A stretch of 64,000 nucleotides of DNA from NCBI GenBank assembly GCA_023386965.1, contig JAEWIR010000010.1, positions 1-64,000 on the forward strand, given 5' to 3'. Of this stretch, positions 52,147 to 61,420 are shown piece after piece. The stretch is from Bacteroidota bacterium. GTDB lineage: Bacteria > Bacteroidota > Bacteroidia > Flavobacteriales > Weeksellaceae. Position numbers and translations under genes: made by a program. The notes below the pieces were generated by a model. It saw only the letters and a list, made by a program, of their open reading frames with translations, searched no databases and was not told the DNA's origin. Numbering within the stretch: position 1 is the stretch's first letter; each line of letters starts with the position of its first letter.

Positions 52147-54798
52147 ATGTGGTTTACGAAATCGATTGACGAAACTTTAAATGAACTGAATGTAGATCCT
52201 CAAACCGGCCTTACAGACGCGGAAGCTGAAATCCGCCGAAAATCCTCCGGACCCAACCGGCTTGAGTCAAAAAAAAGGAAATCAGTATTTCAGATTTTCA
52301 TCTCACAACTCAATGACTGGCTGATTTATGTGCTCTTTGCCGCAGTAATAATTACATTTATTATGGCAGAGTATATTGATTCGGTTATTATCCTGCTCGT
52401 AATACTCATCAATGCAGCCATCGGCGTATTCCAGGAAGTAAAAGCGGGCAAAGCCATAGACGCCCTGAAACAGCTTTCGGTACCCAAAGCCCTGGTTAAG
52501 CGCAATTCGCGCATCTCCGAAATCAGCAGTGAAGAACTTGTACCAGGTGACATTGTCATTTTGGAAGCAGGGAGAGTTGTTCCTGCCGACCTCAGGCTTA
52601 TTGAAGCCGTGAACCTCCAAACTGAAGAATCGGCACTGACCGGCGAATCACTTCCTGTAACAAAAGATGCGGGTGCAATTCACACGGATCCCGCAACTCC
52701 ACTTGGCGACAGGAATAACCAGGCTTTTATGTCGTCCACAGTGACCTACGGGCGGGGAATTGGAATTGCCGTAGCCACCGCAATGGATACAGAAGTCGGA
52801 AAGATTGCCCACCTCATCGGAAATGAAGATCACGCCAAAACACCACTTGAAAAAAGGCTCAACGAACTGGGGAAAATGCTGGGTAAAATTGCGGTAGCCG
52901 TTTGCGTTTTCATCTTTGTACTTTCCTGGCTGCAGGGGCGGGATCTGGGTGAGATGTTCCTGACGGCCGTTTCCCTGGCTGTAGCTTCGATACCCGAAGG
53001 TTTGGCTGCGATTGTGGCCGTCGTACTTTCCATAGGTGTTACCGCCATGTCCCGGAAGAATGCGATCATCCGGAAACTCCCGGCAGTCGAAACGCTGGGA
53101 TCAGTAAACATCATCTGTTCCGACAAAACCGGCACATTAACCCAAAACAAAATGACGGTTACTCAGGTCTACACCTCAGATGGTCTTTATGATTTGGAAA
53201 AAGACGGAACCAATGCAGCAACTGACACCGTGAAGTTTGTAGCAAGAGCTATGATCCTTTGTTCCGATGCCACGCTGCAGGATGGAGAAGCTACAGGGGA
53301 TCCTACAGAAGTCGCCTTGCTTGCATTGGGCGACAGTCTCGGAATAGACCGCGTGGATTTAGCAAAAAAAACGTCCCGGAAAGATGAAAAGTCATTCGAC
53401 AGCGATCGGAAAATGATGTCCGTACTTGTGCAAACTGAAGATGATGATTATGAAGTCTTCAGTAAAGGTGCCTTGGGAAGTTTGAAAAAGAAGGTCACAC
53501 ATGTCTACACTAACGGCAAGAGACGCGAAATCACGGAAGATGACCTGCAGCGTTTCAGCGAGGCCGCACGGCAGATGTCCGATTTGGCGCTCCGCACACT
53601 GGCAGTGGCCTATAAACCGGCTGACAACGATACCGGCCGGGAGGATATGGAGAACAATCTGGTTCTGCTCGGACTTGTAGGTATGATGGATCCTGCCCGC
53701 GATGAGGTAAAACCGTCCATAAAAATGGCTAAAGAAGCGGGAATAAAAACAGTGATGATTACCGGCGATCACAGGAATACCGCTTTGGCCATCGCCAAAG
53801 ATCTTGATATTGCCACGGAATCCGGCCAGGTTATTACCGGGCCCGAACTTGAGAACATCACCGCAGAAGAACTAAACAACAGAGTGGAGCACTACACGGT
53901 TTTCGCCCGGGTATCGCCCGAGCACAAAGTACGTATCGTACATGCACTGAAAGCCAAGGGCAACACAGTTTCAATGACCGGCGACGGTGTAAATGACGCG
54001 CCTTCTCTGCAGGCTGCAGACATTGGCGTGGCCATGGGAATCACAGGGACTGATGTAGCCAAAGGTGCTGCTGACATGATTCTTACCGACGATAATTTTT
54101 CCACCATTGTAAAAGCCATTGAGCAGGGCCGTAACATCTACAGCAATATCAGGAAATCGGTTATTTTCCTTTTGACCTGTAATCTCGGCGAGGTAGTCCT
54201 GATGGTGGTGGCATTGCTTGCGGGCTGGCCCTCCCCGCTTATTGCAACGCAACTGCTTTGGATCAACCTTCTTACCGATACCCTGCCGGCCATTGCCCTG
54301 GGGATGGACAAGGGCGATCCGGAGGTCATGAAGGAAAAACCACGCCCGGTAGATGAGAATTTCTTTTCAGACGGTGCCGGCAAATCTGCCATAACCGGTG
54401 GAATCTTTATTGGACTCATCACCACGTTTGGGTATTGGTATGGCTACCATGAACTTGGTTATTCGCCATGGGACGACCAAATCCCGGAGGAGGTGGTGAA
54501 AAATGCCCGGACTCTCGCCTTCATGGTACTGGTCTGTTCACAGCTTTTTTATTCCCTGGGCCTGAGAAACCGGAAAAAACCCCTTTACAAGACAGGAATT
54601 TTTGGCAATAAATACCTGATAGGCGCCATCCTGCTGGGCCTGCTCTTACAGTTGATGGTCATGTTTATTCCGGTGCTGCGCGATGCTTTTAAATTACATA
54701 TGCTTGATGCGAGAGGCTGGATCATGGCAGCCGCATTGGGTCTTTTGCCTTTAATTGCTCTTGAAATCATCAAAATACTTCGGCTTCTCAGAAAATAA
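52147..54798 (+). CDS. Cation-transporting P-type ATPase (P2-type)
   Basis: An 883-residue ion pump. The actuator motif is ALTGESLP, the membrane Pro motif in helix 4 is ASIPEGLAAIVAV, and the phosphorylated Asp is Asp326 (CSDKTGTLTQNK). The nucleotide domain and hinge end with TGDGVNDAPSLQAADIG, and four hydrophobic helices close the protein. The N-terminus shows the cation-ATPase domain (ADAEIRRKSSGPNRL). PEGL and the length fit the calcium/sodium-type P2 group; the ion is not certain. It is followed after 26 bases by an AI-2E-family gene. Confidence 0.92.
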   Translation: MWFTKSIDETLNELNVDPQTGLTDAEAEIRRKSSGPNRLESKKRKSVFQIFISQLNDWLIYVLFAAVIITFIMAEYIDSVIILLVILINAAIGVFQEVKAGKAIDALKQLSVPKALVKRNSRISEISSEELVPGDIVILEAGRVVPADLRLIEAVNLQTEESALTGESLPVTKDAGAIHTDPATPLGDRNNQAFMSSTVTYGRGIGIAVATAMDTEVGKIAHLIGNEDHAKTPLEKRLNELGKMLGKIAVAVCVFIFVLSWLQGRDLGEMFLTAVSLAVASIPEGLAAIVAVVLSIGVTAMSRKNAIIRKLPAVETLGSVNIICSDKTGTLTQNKMTVTQVYTSDGLYDLEKDGTNAATDTVKFVARAMILCSDATLQDGEATGDPTEVALLALGDSLGIDRVDLAKKTSRKDEKSFDSDRKMMSVLVQTEDDDYEVFSKGALGSLKKKVTHVYTNGKRREITEDDLQRFSEAARQMSDLALRTLAVAYKPADNDTGREDMENNLVLLGLVGMMDPARDEVKPSIKMAKEAGIKTVMITGDHRNTALAIAKDLDIATESGQVITGPELENITAEELNNRVEHYTVFARVSPEHKVRIVHALKAKGNTVSMTGDGVNDAPSLQAADIGVAMGITGTDVAKGAADMILTDDNFSTIVKAIEQGRNIYSNIRKSVIFLLTCNLGEVVLMVVALLAGWPSPLIATQLLWINLLTDTLPAIALGMDKGDPEVMKEKPRPVDENFFSDGAGKSAITGGIFIGLITTFGYWYGYHELGYSPWDDQIPEEVVKNARTLAFMVLVCSQLFYSLGLRNRKKPLYKTGIFGNKYLIGAILLGLLLQLMVMFIPVLRDAFKLHMLDARGWIMAAALGLLPLIALEIIKILRLLRK

Positions 54799-54824
54799 TT
54801 GTGCTCCATTTAACCTAATTTTTT

Positions 54825-55892
54825 ATGCAAAAACTGTTCAGCAAAATATGCGTGCAGAAAACGCTTCTCTTCATTTCACTTTTTCTTGTCGCGGTTATCC
54901 TGATAGAGCTAAAGTACTTTGTGTCCGGAATTATGGGTGCGGTCACACTTTATATTCTCACCCGGCGCTTTTACCTGAACCTTACCGAAAAGAAGAACTG
55001 GAACAGCAACCTTACCATAACGCTCATCCTGTTTCTGATTGTCATCTCCTTTGCCGTGCCGCTTTGGATCCTTATCGAAATCCTGATCCCCAAAATCAAC
55101 GAACTGATAAACGACCATGATGCGATTATAGAGAACTACAATACCGTTCGCAAATTCGTGGAAAACAACGAATTCCTGAAACGTTTTGACCTTCAGTTCT
55201 CTGATCAAAGGATTCTCCAGCTCGTAAATAAAGTTATTTCCTACATTCCGTCTACTTTAAACTGGGTAGGCCAGACCTTTGGAAATATATTCGTGGCGCT
55301 GTTTATTCTGTACTTCATGCTGAGGCAGTCCCGGGACATGGAACAGCGGGTGAAGGAACTGCTTCCGCTTTCACGCGGGAGCAAAAAGTACCTCATCCGT
55401 CACACCGCAGCACTTATCAGGTCAAATGCGTATGGAGTTCCTATCCTGGGTTTCAGTCAGGGAGTTATAGCCATGGTGGGCTATTATATCTTTGGTGTGG
55501 AAAATGCCATTTTTTGGGGCCTTCTTACGGGTGCCGCTTCAATTGTCCCGGTTTTGGGTACCATGCTGATCTACATACCCATTTGCATTTATCAGATTGC
55601 CACAGGCGACGTACACAATGGGCTCCTGCTTGCAGTATACTGTCTTGTTTTGGTAGGCGGAATTGATAATGTACTGCGATTTACCCTTTTAAAGAAAATG
55701 GCAGATATCCATCCGCTCATAACCGTATTTGGAGTTGTGCTGGGTCTGCAGCTCTTTGGCGTGATGGGACTGATCTTTGGGCCCGTCCTGCTGTCCCTGC
55801 CGGGAATCCTTTACCGTGTTTTCGAAATGGAGCGGAGTCTCAAGGACCTGCAGGAAAATGAAGAGCACGACTCCGAAAATCATATTTCTTAA
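54825..55892 (+). CDS. AI-2E family transporter
   Basis: A 355-residue inner-membrane protein of the AI-2E/UPF0118 family. About seven hydrophobic helices are visible, with the family segments GAASIVPVLGTMLIYIP and FGVVLGLQLFGVMGLIFGP. Members export autoinducer-2, carry sodium-proton antiport or have unknown substrates. It directly follows the P-type ATPase, so a link to ion balance is possible but only inferred. The C-terminus is acidic (EENEEHDSEN-like). Confidence 0.9.
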   Translation: MQKLFSKICVQKTLLFISLFLVAVILIELKYFVSGIMGAVTLYILTRRFYLNLTEKKNWNSNLTITLILFLIVISFAVPLWILIEILIPKINELINDHDAIIENYNTVRKFVENNEFLKRFDLQFSDQRILQLVNKVISYIPSTLNWVGQTFGNIFVALFILYFMLRQSRDMEQRVKELLPLSRGSKKYLIRHTAALIRSNAYGVPILGFSQGVIAMVGYYIFGVENAIFWGLLTGAASIVPVLGTMLIYIPICIYQIATGDVHNGLLLAVYCLVLVGGIDNVLRFTLLKKMADIHPLITVFGVVLGLQLFGVMGLIFGPVLLSLPGILYRVFEMERSLKDLQENEEHDSENHIS

Positions 55893-55925
55893 CATAGGTC
55901 AATCAGCACTGCCGGGTGCTCACTG

Positions 55926-55933
55926 TATCTTTG
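55926..55933 (+). promoter_or_regulatory. -7 element for the YceI gene
   Basis: TATCTTTG fits TAnnTTTG and lies 24 bases before ATG 55958. This supports that start over the longer frame from 55916. Confidence 0.5.
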
Positions 55934-55957
55934 CCGCACATTAAACAAATTAAGACA

Positions 55958-56632
55958 ATGAAGAAATTATCACTTTTCGCACTTAGCGCAGTTCTGACGC
56001 TTGCAGCGTGTAAGGAATCCAAGACAGACACCGCCACCACCTCAGGCGAACAGACCGTAGCGGCTGCTGCGGGTGAAACATTTACCGTAAATACAGCGGC
56101 CAGTACAGTGAAATGGACAGCTTACCACAAAGGAGGTCTGAATCCGCGTTTTGGAACCACCCAGGCCGCCGGAACATTCACAGTAGAAAACGGTTCACTT
56201 ACGGCCGGTTCACTTACATCAGACCTCAACACCCTTACGACAGATCCCAAGGCAGTAGATCCTGCGATGAGTGATGGCAAAACATCAGCCGATCTGGATG
56301 CACACCTGAAAAATGAGGATTTCTTTGATGTGGCGAAATATCCTTCAGTAAAATTTGACATCACGAAGGTTGAAGATTTAGCTGCCGGAACAGAAAGCAA
56401 AGTTGCCGGTGCCAATAAAACCGTGAGCGGAAATCTTACCATTAAGGACAAAACAGTGAACGTTTCTTTCCCAGCGAAAGTAGACGTAACTGAAAACGGT
56501 GTTACCATGGTATCCAACTTCACCATCAACCGTCAGGATTGGGGACTAACCTATGGTACTGAAGGTGACCCAAAGGACTGGATGATTTCTCAGGAAGTAG
56601 ATCTGGAACTGAATATCGTTGCTGCAAAGTAA
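55958..56632 (+). CDS. YceI-family lipoprotein
   Basis: A 224-residue predicted lipoprotein with lipobox LTLAAC (Cys at about 18), then a Thr/Ala-rich linker and the YceI lipocalin-like β-barrel from about residue 45 (VKWTAYHKGGLNPRFG through LTYGTEGDPKDWMIS). YceI proteins bind polyisoprenoid lipids in other bacteria. The gene is a single unit with its own -7 element and terminator. Confidence 0.92.
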   Translation: MKKLSLFALSAVLTLAACKESKTDTATTSGEQTVAAAAGETFTVNTAASTVKWTAYHKGGLNPRFGTTQAAGTFTVENGSLTAGSLTSDLNTLTTDPKAVDPAMSDGKTSADLDAHLKNEDFFDVAKYPSVKFDITKVEDLAAGTESKVAGANKTVSGNLTIKDKTVNVSFPAKVDVTENGVTMVSNFTINRQDWGLTYGTEGDPKDWMISQEVDLELNIVAAK

Positions 56633-56656
56633 TCTAACGAAATTACATACAATCCA

Positions 56657-56681
56657 GGCCGCATTATTGCGGCCTTCTTTG
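56657..56681 (+). terminator. yceI terminator
   Basis: A perfect seven-pair hairpin GGCCGCA/TGCGGCC with loop TTAT and a T-rich tail. Confidence 0.85.
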
Positions 56682-56739
56682 TTTGTAAAGATTTACTAAC
56701 GAAATAGATCCATGATCCTTTCACAATGATATGCAAAAA

Positions 56740-56856
56740 ATAAAAACCCCAAAGTAAAGTTACTTCGGGATTCCTATTAATATGGTTATTAGTTTCAATA
56801 GGTCTTCACGGTTATTGATCCTATACAAATGTACTTACACACCTTTAATGTCACAA
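56740..56856 (-). ncRNA. Candidate ~80-base small RNA with own promoter and terminator
   Basis: On the minus strand TTG at 56856-56854 and TACATTTG at 56833-56826 (20-base spacer) predict a start near 56820. About 60 bases later comes a hairpin (GGGAAGTAA-type stem, 56769-56748, one mismatch) followed by T5-A-T6. There is no start codon or ORF between, and no minus-strand gene upstream that would need this terminator. The transcript could fold further (ATAGG...CCTAT). It is predicted from sequence alone. Confidence 0.4.
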
Positions 56857-57066
56857 CAGGAAAAACACCCTTTTTCAGTTGCAAATGTGAGATGATTTAA
56901 CGCGGCAAAGATTACACTTCCAACAACTTCCGGTGCAGTTTTCTATCCCGAACCACATTAAGTTTAAATAATTTTAATTATCAGTAATAATTGAGATTAA
57001 TATCAATTTATAATCTTAATTTTGATACAGTACTGAACCTTCGTTTAATATTAAAAAACAGATGTG

Positions 57067-57276
57067 ATGACTATTTCAGATTGGAGTACGGTTGTAATTT
57101 TCGGTTTACTGTTATTTATATGGCTGTTGCCGTTCATTATTATCCTCTCATCAAACAGGACACACGGTAAGGAAAAACTTGCCTGGATTTTAGCGGTCAT
57201 TTTTATTTCATGGTTTGCCTGGATCTTCTACCTGCTTCTTGCACCGGTCTCCAGACAAAGGACCCGCGTGGATTAA
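57067..57276 (+). CDS. Small PLDc_N-type membrane protein
   Basis: A 69-residue protein with two membrane helices (about 9-27 and 38-58) and the phospholipase-D-nuclease N-terminal pattern KLAWILAVIFISWFAWIFYLLLAP in which the Trp and the Tyr-Leu-Leu end are conserved. The function of stand-alone PLDc_N proteins is unknown. The ATG at 57067 is used; a GTG one codon earlier is possible. The stretch before it (56857-57063) shows no gene. Confidence 0.75.
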   Translation: MTISDWSTVVIFGLLLFIWLLPFIIILSSNRTHGKEKLAWILAVIFISWFAWIFYLLLAPVSRQRTRVD

Positions 57277-57310
57277 GGGCCAGGTTCGTTTGATTGCCAA
57301 AAATCCTGAT

Positions 57311-57340
57311 AAAAAAATCCCCGAAAATACTTCCGGGGAC
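57311..57340 (-). terminator. DUF4142 gene terminator
   Basis: A hairpin on TCCCCG/CGGGGA with a seven-T run on the minus strand, 22 bases after the DUF4142 stop, in a convergent gap. Confidence 0.8.
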
Positions 57341-57361
57341 CTTATTAGTGTAAAAACCAGT

Positions 57362-57955
57362 TTATTTTACAGCATCCTGAGCAGCTTTCGATTCCTGCAG
57401 GTGATGTTCAAGTGTGGGAAGTGTCTTTTCAGCAAATGCCTTTAGTGAAGCATCGCTTCCACCGGTAACCTGTTGCCTGAATTTTTCTATAGTTTGTGTA
57501 TGATGCCTGACCATCATATCGGCATAAGCGCGGTCAAATTCTGCGCCGCTTCTGGCCTGCAGGTCATCATGTTCTTTTTTCTGGTTGTCATCAACCGCAG
57601 CAGGTAGGGTAAACGCTGCACCGGTGGCCCAGGATTTCAGCTCATCATTGGTTTTAGTGTGGTCACGCACCATCATTTCTGCAAGCGCTTTCACCTTTGC
57701 ATTCGTGGCCTTACCGGCCGCCATGTTACCAAGCATTACTTCCATCATTCCGCCTTTGGCAGCATCGTTTGCAAATGACCTGTCCTGTTCATTCATTTGT
57801 GTATTTCCCGCCACCATCGCTGTATCAACAGTAACAGAATCTACCGGGTAGGCCATATCCATACTGTCCGTGGACGTATCGGTTACAGTGGTCTCATTTT
57901 TTTTGCAGGCTGTTAAAGCTGCGACACAGAATAACGCTAAAACTGAATTCTTCAT
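57362..57955 (-). CDS. DUF4142 lipoprotein
   Basis: A 197-residue predicted lipoprotein (lipobox AALTAC, Cys at about 17). A Thr/Asp/Met-rich linker precedes the helical DUF4142 domain (about 60-197), with the family motifs AEMMVRDHTKTNDELKSWA and FDRAYADMMVRHHTQTIEKF. DUF4142 is a ferritin-like four-helix fold common in Bacteroidetes and Proteobacteria, function unknown. ATG 57955 is used because the signal peptide begins there. Confidence 0.9.
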   Translation of the reverse strand: MKNSVLALFCVAALTACKKNETTVTDTSTDSMDMAYPVDSVTVDTAMVAGNTQMNEQDRSFANDAAKGGMMEVMLGNMAAGKATNAKVKALAEMMVRDHTKTNDELKSWATGAAFTLPAAVDDNQKKEHDDLQARSGAEFDRAYADMMVRHHTQTIEKFRQQVTGGSDASLKAFAEKTLPTLEHHLQESKAAQDAVK

Positions 57956-58125
57956 AATAAAATATTTTGTAGGATTAATGTTAGTGCGCTGATTTCTAAG
58001 CACATCAACAATTCTGCCAAATAAAAACCAGGATAAAAAGACAAAATCAACGGGGCAATTAATATTGAGAGAAAAAATTTTTAAGAATAACCATTGATCC
58101 TATTTATTATTAAAAATACATATCG

Positions 58126-58141
58126 TAATATTGCAATATTA
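58126..58141 (+). promoter_or_regulatory. ArsR operator
   Basis: TAATATTGCAATATTA is a perfect 16-base palindrome with ATTG/CAAT half-sites like those of ArsR/SmtB repressors. It ends 12 bases before the arsR start, and its left half (TAATATTG) also resembles a -7 element, so binding should block transcription. Confidence 0.7.
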
Positions 58142-58153
58142 AATAATATAAAT

Positions 58154-58492
58154 ATGGGAGTCACCAAAACGGAGCATTATACGGACGCACAAAATGAAAC
58201 AGCCAACCTGCTTAAAGCCATTGCCCATCCCGCCAGAGTGGCAATCATTGAATACCTGATCCAAACGAACAGCTGTATCTGCAACGATATTGTGGATCAT
58301 CTCCCACTTTCGCAGGCCACCGTTTCGCAGCATTTAAGGGAATTAAAAAATGCCGGGATCATTCAGGGTACGGTTGAAGGTAAAGCGATTAACTATTGCA
58401 TTAACAAAGAAACGGTTCAGAAGCTGGAGCTTTATTTCAGCAGTATCTTCCGGGCGGCAGCTAATCTGGAAAACAGTTGCTGCAGAAACTAA
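58154..58492 (+). CDS. arsR: ArsR-family metalloregulator
   Basis: A 112-residue winged-helix repressor (LLKAIAHPARVAIIEYLI, HLPLSQATVSQHLRELKNAGI). Candidate arsenite ligands are the CxC in NSCICND and the C-terminal Cys pair ENSCCRN. It leads the arsenic operon (DUF6428, arsenate reductase-like, ACR3) and probably binds the 16-base palindrome directly upstream. ATG 58154 is chosen because it is the first start after that operator. Confidence 0.92.
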   Translation: MGVTKTEHYTDAQNETANLLKAIAHPARVAIIEYLIQTNSCICNDIVDHLPLSQATVSQHLRELKNAGIIQGTVEGKAINYCINKETVQKLELYFSSIFRAAANLENSCCRN

Positions 58493-58512
58493 CTACACCT
58501 AAAAATAAATAT

Positions 58513-58977
58513 ATGAAACTTTCAGAAATCAAGGACATCCTAACCAACCTACAGGAACTGCACTTCGTATTGGAAAACGGCGAGCAGGTTCCTGAACATT
58601 TCCATGTAACCGAAGTGGGCCAGATCAACAAAAGGTTCATTGACTGTGGCGGGGTTATACGTGACGAAAAGGCCATCAACTTCCAGCTTTGGTTTTCTAC
58701 CGATAACGACCACCGCCTGGAGGCCGAGAAACTCAAAAAGATCATTGCCCGTTCCGAGGATCAACTGGGCCTGGAAGATGCTGAAATTGAAGTGGAATAC
58801 CAGCAGACTACCATCGGTAAATTCGGTCTGGAGTTCAACGGAAGCGCCTTCGTTCTCACAACCAAAACCACTGCCTGTCTGGCACAGGATGCCTGTGGAG
58901 TCCCTCATGTAAAAAAGAAAGTGAAACTTTCCGAAATCCAATCTGCAAGCTGTGCTCCGGGATCCGGCTGCTGCTAA
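58513..58977 (+). CDS. DUF6428 arsenic-cluster protein
   Basis: A 154-residue protein of the DUF6428 family, recurrently found in Bacteroidetes arsenic operons, as here between arsR and the reductase. It has a cupin-like or small β/α section (LENGEQVPEHFHVTEVG), a WFSTDNDHRL segment and a Cys-rich tail (CLAQDACG, SCAPGSGCC) that could bind arsenite. Function not established. Confidence 0.8.
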   Translation: MKLSEIKDILTNLQELHFVLENGEQVPEHFHVTEVGQINKRFIDCGGVIRDEKAINFQLWFSTDNDHRLEAEKLKKIIARSEDQLGLEDAEIEVEYQQTTIGKFGLEFNGSAFVLTTKTTACLAQDACGVPHVKKKVKLSEIQSASCAPGSGCC

Positions 58978-59028
58978 ATTAAGGCCGTTAATCGTTTTGT
59001 AACTTCCTGATCAATTAAAAACAAGACC

Positions 59029-59667
59029 ATGTTCAAAAATCTCATGGAAACCATTGAGGTCATTTCCATCACGCCTGTTTCCGAGGAACGAAAAGATGTC
59101 CTGCACCCTTTGGCTGAATTCATTCAGAAAAAAGCATATGCGGGTGAAAGGATCAACCTGAACTTCATCTGTACCCACAATTCAAGAAGAAGTCATCTTT
59201 CCCAGATTTGGGCACAGGTGATGGCAGAACATTTTAACATCAAAAACGTATACTGCTATTCCGGCGGAACCGAGGCTACAGCCATGTTTCCGAAAGTCGC
59301 AGAGACCCTTCACAGTCAAGGCCTGGAAATCCGGAAACTCTCTGAGACAGAAAATCCGGTGTATGCTGTAAAATATTCAGAAAACGCACATCCGGTAATC
59401 TGTTTTTCCAAGAAATATGATGATGTCTTCAATCCGGTAGCCGGTTTTGCCGCGGTAATGACCTGCTCCAATGCCGACGCAGGCTGCCCGTTTATCCCAG
59501 GTGCAGAAAAGCGGGTCGCCGTGAAATTTGAAGATCCTAAATCCAGCGACGGCACCCACGAAATGGACAGCGTTTATTTTGAGCGAAGTCTGGAGATTGC
59601 AGCTGAAATGTATTTTGTAATGAATCTGGCATCCAGCCCAAATAAGAACAGCAATGGCAGCAAATAA
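59029..59667 (+). CDS. Arsenate reductase/low-molecular-weight phosphatase-like protein
   Basis: A 212-residue protein with the phosphatase loop Cys48-x5-Arg54 (FICTHNSRRSHL). Further Cys occur in TCSNADAGCPFIPG, which may form the resolving disulfide of thioredoxin-coupled arsenate reductases. It should reduce arsenate to arsenite for export by the adjoining ACR3 pump. It is longer than classic ArsC (about 130-140 residues). The 3' end overlaps the pump gene by 14 bases. Confidence 0.88.
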   Translation: MFKNLMETIEVISITPVSEERKDVLHPLAEFIQKKAYAGERINLNFICTHNSRRSHLSQIWAQVMAEHFNIKNVYCYSGGTEATAMFPKVAETLHSQGLEIRKLSETENPVYAVKYSENAHPVICFSKKYDDVFNPVAGFAAVMTCSNADAGCPFIPGAEKRVAVKFEDPKSSDGTHEMDSVYFERSLEIAAEMYFVMNLASSPNKNSNGSK

Positions 59668-60718
59668 CTGCGCACCTCACGAAAGAAAAAAACTTTCCTT
59701 TCTGGATAAAAACCTGACACTCTGGATCTTCCTCGCCATGTTTCTGGGCGTTGCGATAGGTTATTTTTACCCCGATTCCTCTGCTGTCATCAATACCTTT
59801 TCCTATGGCACTACGAATATTCCGCTGGCTGTCGGCCTTATACTGATGATGTATCCGCCCTTCACCAAAGTGCGGTACCGGGAGCTTCCGAAAGTCTTTA
59901 AAAACACGAAAGTCCTGGGAATTTCTCTGCTTCTGAACTGGGTTGTTGGCCCCATCCTGATGTTTGCCCTGGCCATTATTTTCCTGCGCGATTACCCGGA
60001 ATATATGATTGGGTTAATTCTGATCGGCCTTGCCCGCTGCATCGCGATGGTAATGGTGTGGAACGAGCTGGCCGAAGGTAACCGCGAATACGCCGCCGGC
60101 CTTGTAGCCATCAACAGTATTTTTCAGGTCATTTTCTACAGTATTTATGCCTATCTTTTCATTACGGTTTTACCTCCACTGTTCGGCATCAGCGGCTCTG
60201 AAGTAGAAATTACCATCGCGCAAATCGCCGAAAGTGTGGCTATTTATCTCGGAATTCCTTTTGTCCTTGGTTATTTCAGCCGCTATGTTCTTCTGAAAGC
60301 CAAAGGGGAACAGTGGTATAACGAAGTCTTCATTCCGAAGGTCTCCCCTGTTACTTTAACCGCTCTGCTGTTCACCATTGTGATCATGTTCAGCCTGAAA
60401 GGTGAAATGATTGTACAGATACCGTTTGATGTCCTTCGCATCGCAGTGCCCCTCGTAATTTATTTTGTACTTATGTTTCTGCTAAGTTTTGTAGCTGGTA
60501 AAAAGCTTGGCGCCGATTATTCTAAAAACGCAGCCATTTCCTTCACAGCTGCGGGAAATAATTTTGAATTAGCCATTGCAGTAGCCATAGGCGTTTACGG
60601 TATTAATTCCGGACAGGCATTTGCCGGGGTGATTGGCCCACTGGTGGAAGTTCCCGCCCTGATTGCTTTGGTGAGCGTGGCTTTCTGGCTGCGGAAAAAA
60701 TGGTATCCTTCGAATTGA
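59654..60718 (+). CDS. acr3: ACR3-family arsenite efflux transporter
   Basis: A 354-residue inner-membrane transporter with about ten hydrophobic helices. The ACR3 signature with its essential Cys is LARCIAMVMVWNELAEGN, and a second conserved region is FTAAGNNFELAIAVAIGVYG. It exports arsenite using the proton motive force. It starts inside the reductase gene and ends the arsenic operon. Confidence 0.95.
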   Translation: MAANNCAPHERKKLSFLDKNLTLWIFLAMFLGVAIGYFYPDSSAVINTFSYGTTNIPLAVGLILMMYPPFTKVRYRELPKVFKNTKVLGISLLLNWVVGPILMFALAIIFLRDYPEYMIGLILIGLARCIAMVMVWNELAEGNREYAAGLVAINSIFQVIFYSIYAYLFITVLPPLFGISGSEVEITIAQIAESVAIYLGIPFVLGYFSRYVLLKAKGEQWYNEVFIPKVSPVTLTALLFTIVIMFSLKGEMIVQIPFDVLRIAVPLVIYFVLMFLLSFVAGKKLGADYSKNAAISFTAAGNNFELAIAVAIGVYGINSGQAFAGVIGPLVEVPALIALVSVAFWLRKKWYPSN

Positions 60719-60796
60719 AGAGGTAATGTAGCTGACATTCGAAGATTTATCTGAAACAGCAGTCTCCGGTAAATTTTACTGCCTTATCTTTATACA

Positions 60797-61420
60797 ATGC
60801 AATCACTTGAACAGATAACTGAACTTAAGAATTCCCCCGAACTCATTTCCGAACTTACCCAGTACGGTGTGGTACGCCGTTACGGGGCGGGCGAAATGAT
60901 TCTGGACGAAAACTCACACATCCGCGCCATCCCGATTGTTATTAGCGGAACTTTGAAGGTGATGCGCACCGAAGAGGATGGCCGCGAAATTCTTCTCTAT
61001 TATATTAAAGCGGGCGAAAGCTGCATTATGTCCTTCCTGGGCGGCCTGCACGACGAAACAAGTAAGGTACGTGCCGAGGTGGAGGAAGATGCGGAAATCC
61101 TTTTCCTCCCGGTGGATAAGGTTTCGCTTTTCATACGTGAATACCCGGAATGGCTGGACTACATCTTCAGGCTTTACCATAAAAGATTCGAAGAACTCCT
61201 GGAAATCGTAAATGCCATCGCTTTCAGAAAAGTGGACGAGCGCCTGCTGGATCTTCTGCAGAAAAAGAAGCAGGTTTCCGGCAGCAACACCCTGCAGGTC
61301 ACTCATGAACAGCTGGCCAATGAACTGGGAACTGCACGTGTAGTGGTCTCCAGACTGCTGAAAAAGCTGGAAGAACGGGGCCAGCTGCAACTGGGCCGGA
61401 ACAAAATTACGCTAATGTAA
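60797..61420 (+). CDS. Crp/Fnr-family transcriptional regulator
   Basis: A 207-residue activator: an N-terminal cyclic-nucleotide-like β-barrel (about 25-125), a dimer helix (EYPEWLDYIFRLYHKRFEEL) and a winged helix (LANELGTARVVVSRLLKKLEE). It has only one Cys, Cys76 (AGESCIMSF), in the sensing barrel. There is no Fnr iron-sulfur cluster motif and no obvious full cAMP pocket. It sits 58 bases before the TauE-rhodanese-YeeE operon and probably controls it and the MBL-rhodanese operon through GTAAC-type sites. Confidence 0.9.
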   Translation: MQSLEQITELKNSPELISELTQYGVVRRYGAGEMILDENSHIRAIPIVISGTLKVMRTEEDGREILLYYIKAGESCIMSFLGGLHDETSKVRAEVEEDAEILFLPVDKVSLFIREYPEWLDYIFRLYHKRFEELLEIVNAIAFRKVDERLLDLLQKKKQVSGSNTLQVTHEQLANELGTARVVVSRLLKKLEERGQLQLGRNKITLM

